Assembly: GCA_002396885.1 (NCBI GenBank)
Contig: DGXY01000058.1
Span: 84,760 to 99,736 of the forward strand
Direction: 5' to 3'
From: Akkermansiaceae bacterium UBA5020
GTDB lineage: Bacteria > Verrucomicrobiota > Verrucomicrobiia > Verrucomicrobiales > DEV007
Length of the DNA: 14,977 nt
Part shown: positions 14,437 to 14,977 of the stretch, piece after piece
How positions within the stretch are numbered: position 1 is the first letter of the stretch
Layout of the letters: each line of letters starts with the position of its first letter
Program-made: the position numbers and the translations under genes
The notes under the pieces: model-generated
Database searches by the model: none
What the model was told of the DNA's origin: nothing
The model's input: the letters and a program-made list of their open reading frames with translations, nothing else

Positions 14437-14977
14437 TCAGTTGAGCCAGAGATTGTCCGGCTCGTCGGCGACGAGTTTGTGCCACGGGCTCAACTCGCGG
14501 AGGAGGTCCTTCCACAGGTGCTCGGTGTTGACCGGGTCGATGACCGATCGCTGAGGCTGATGCACGATCCATGCCTTGTGTTCGAATTCGTCCTCGAGCT
14601 GTCCCTCGGACCAGCCCGAATAACCGACGAAAGCGCGGATCTGGAAGCCCTCCATCTGATGCATCAGCGCCTCCTGCGCGGAGAGATGGGTGGCATATTG
14701 CAGCTTCCCGTCGTCCTCCGACCAGCCCATCGCGGAAAAGGTGAGATGCTCCGTACTCACCGGTCCCCCCATAAAGACCGGGATGTCAGCGAGGCGCTTT
14801 CGCACCTCCCCGGGCAGGACCTCAGCACCGAGGAGCTCCCCGACGCGCTTTCCCATCGGGCGGTTGAGGATGTAGCCAAAAGCACCGCTTTCCCGGCTGT
14901 GTTCGGTGAGAAGGAGGACGCTGCGGAAAAAGGTCGGTTCCCGAAGACTCGGGTCGGCCAGAATCAGGCTGCCCTTT
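14437..14977 (-). CDS. yqgE: YqgE/AlgH family protein (DUF179), 5' partial
   Basis: The frame is open to the window edge, so the N-terminus is missing; the first complete codon is at 14976-14974. The visible 179 residues begin KGSLILADPSLREPTFFRSV and continue VLLLTEHSRESGAFGYILNR, the family's opening motifs (GxLLIAxPxLxDPxFxRSV and HxxxGAxGxxLNRP). Later parts include IPVFMGGPVS, AFVGYSGWSEGQLEDE (the conserved GYxGWxxGQLExE block) and a C-terminal LW...LLRELSPWHKLVADEPDN. An internal ATG at 14856 should not be taken as the start, because conserved residues precede it. The family's biochemical role is not settled; AlgH was named for an effect on alginate regulation in Pseudomonas. The gene is convergent with the Gre-like gene. 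Confidence 0.93.
   Translation of the reverse strand, partial: KGSLILADPSLREPTFFRSVLLLTEHSRESGAFGYILNRPMGKRVGELLGAEVLPGEVRKRLADIPVFMGGPVSTEHLTFSAMGWSEDDGKLQYATHLSAQEALMHQMEGFQIRAFVGYSGWSEGQLEDEFEHKAWIVHQPQRSVIDPVNTEHLWKDLLRELSPWHKLVADEPDNLWLN

Noticed and set aside
14437..14856. YqgE as a complete short gene starting at 14856
   Set aside because: Conserved YqgE residues continue in frame upstream to the window edge, so the gene is truncated by the window and not short.

Overview
The window is GC-rich, densely packed bacterial chromosome, most likely from the Verrucomicrobiota. That placement is an inference from three things: a short T2SS-G-like pseudopilin, a membrane kinase-like protein with a C-terminal helical/TPR half, and a Yej-type transporter whose subunits carry large insertions. 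No rRNA, tRNA, CRISPR array or complete insertion sequence was seen.

Left part (1-4589). A pseudopilin gene, cut at its 5' end by the window edge, runs rightward to 549 and ends in a clear intrinsic terminator (594-625). Facing it on the minus strand is a probable three-gene cluster, in transcription order: a small conserved protein (4589-4293), a 925-residue kinase-like membrane protein (4229-1452) and a CysQ-type 3'(2'),5'-bisphosphate nucleotidase (1405-629). The kinase-like protein lacks every catalytic signature residue I could align, so I call it a pseudokinase.

Centre (4590-11628). A five-gene plus-strand operon encodes a YejABEF-type peptide ABC importer: permease YejB, permease YejE, periplasmic binding protein YejA and two separate ATPases that stand in for the fused YejF. 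The first four genes are joined by 4-bp start/stop overlaps (ATGA, GTGA, ATGA); the last follows after 7 bp. YejB, YejE and YejA all carry extra sequence compared with the E. coli proteins. The insertion in YejE looks like a YwqK/MORN-type module. The leader of the operon holds a perfect 18-bp palindrome and a second perfect dyad.

Right part (11629-14977). A 307-bp gap holds only an AT-rich dyad. It is followed by a minus-strand secreted SRPBCC-like protein, then a plus-strand REP-associated tyrosine transposase (RAYT, HUH/Y1 family) with palindromic elements on both sides, a stand-alone GreA/GreB-like protein, and the 3' part of a minus-strand YqgE/AlgH gene that runs off the window.

The strongest candidates for new biology are the elaborated Yej importer (with its YwqK-like module and palindromic leader), the pseudokinase, and the RAYT with its putative cognate palindromes.
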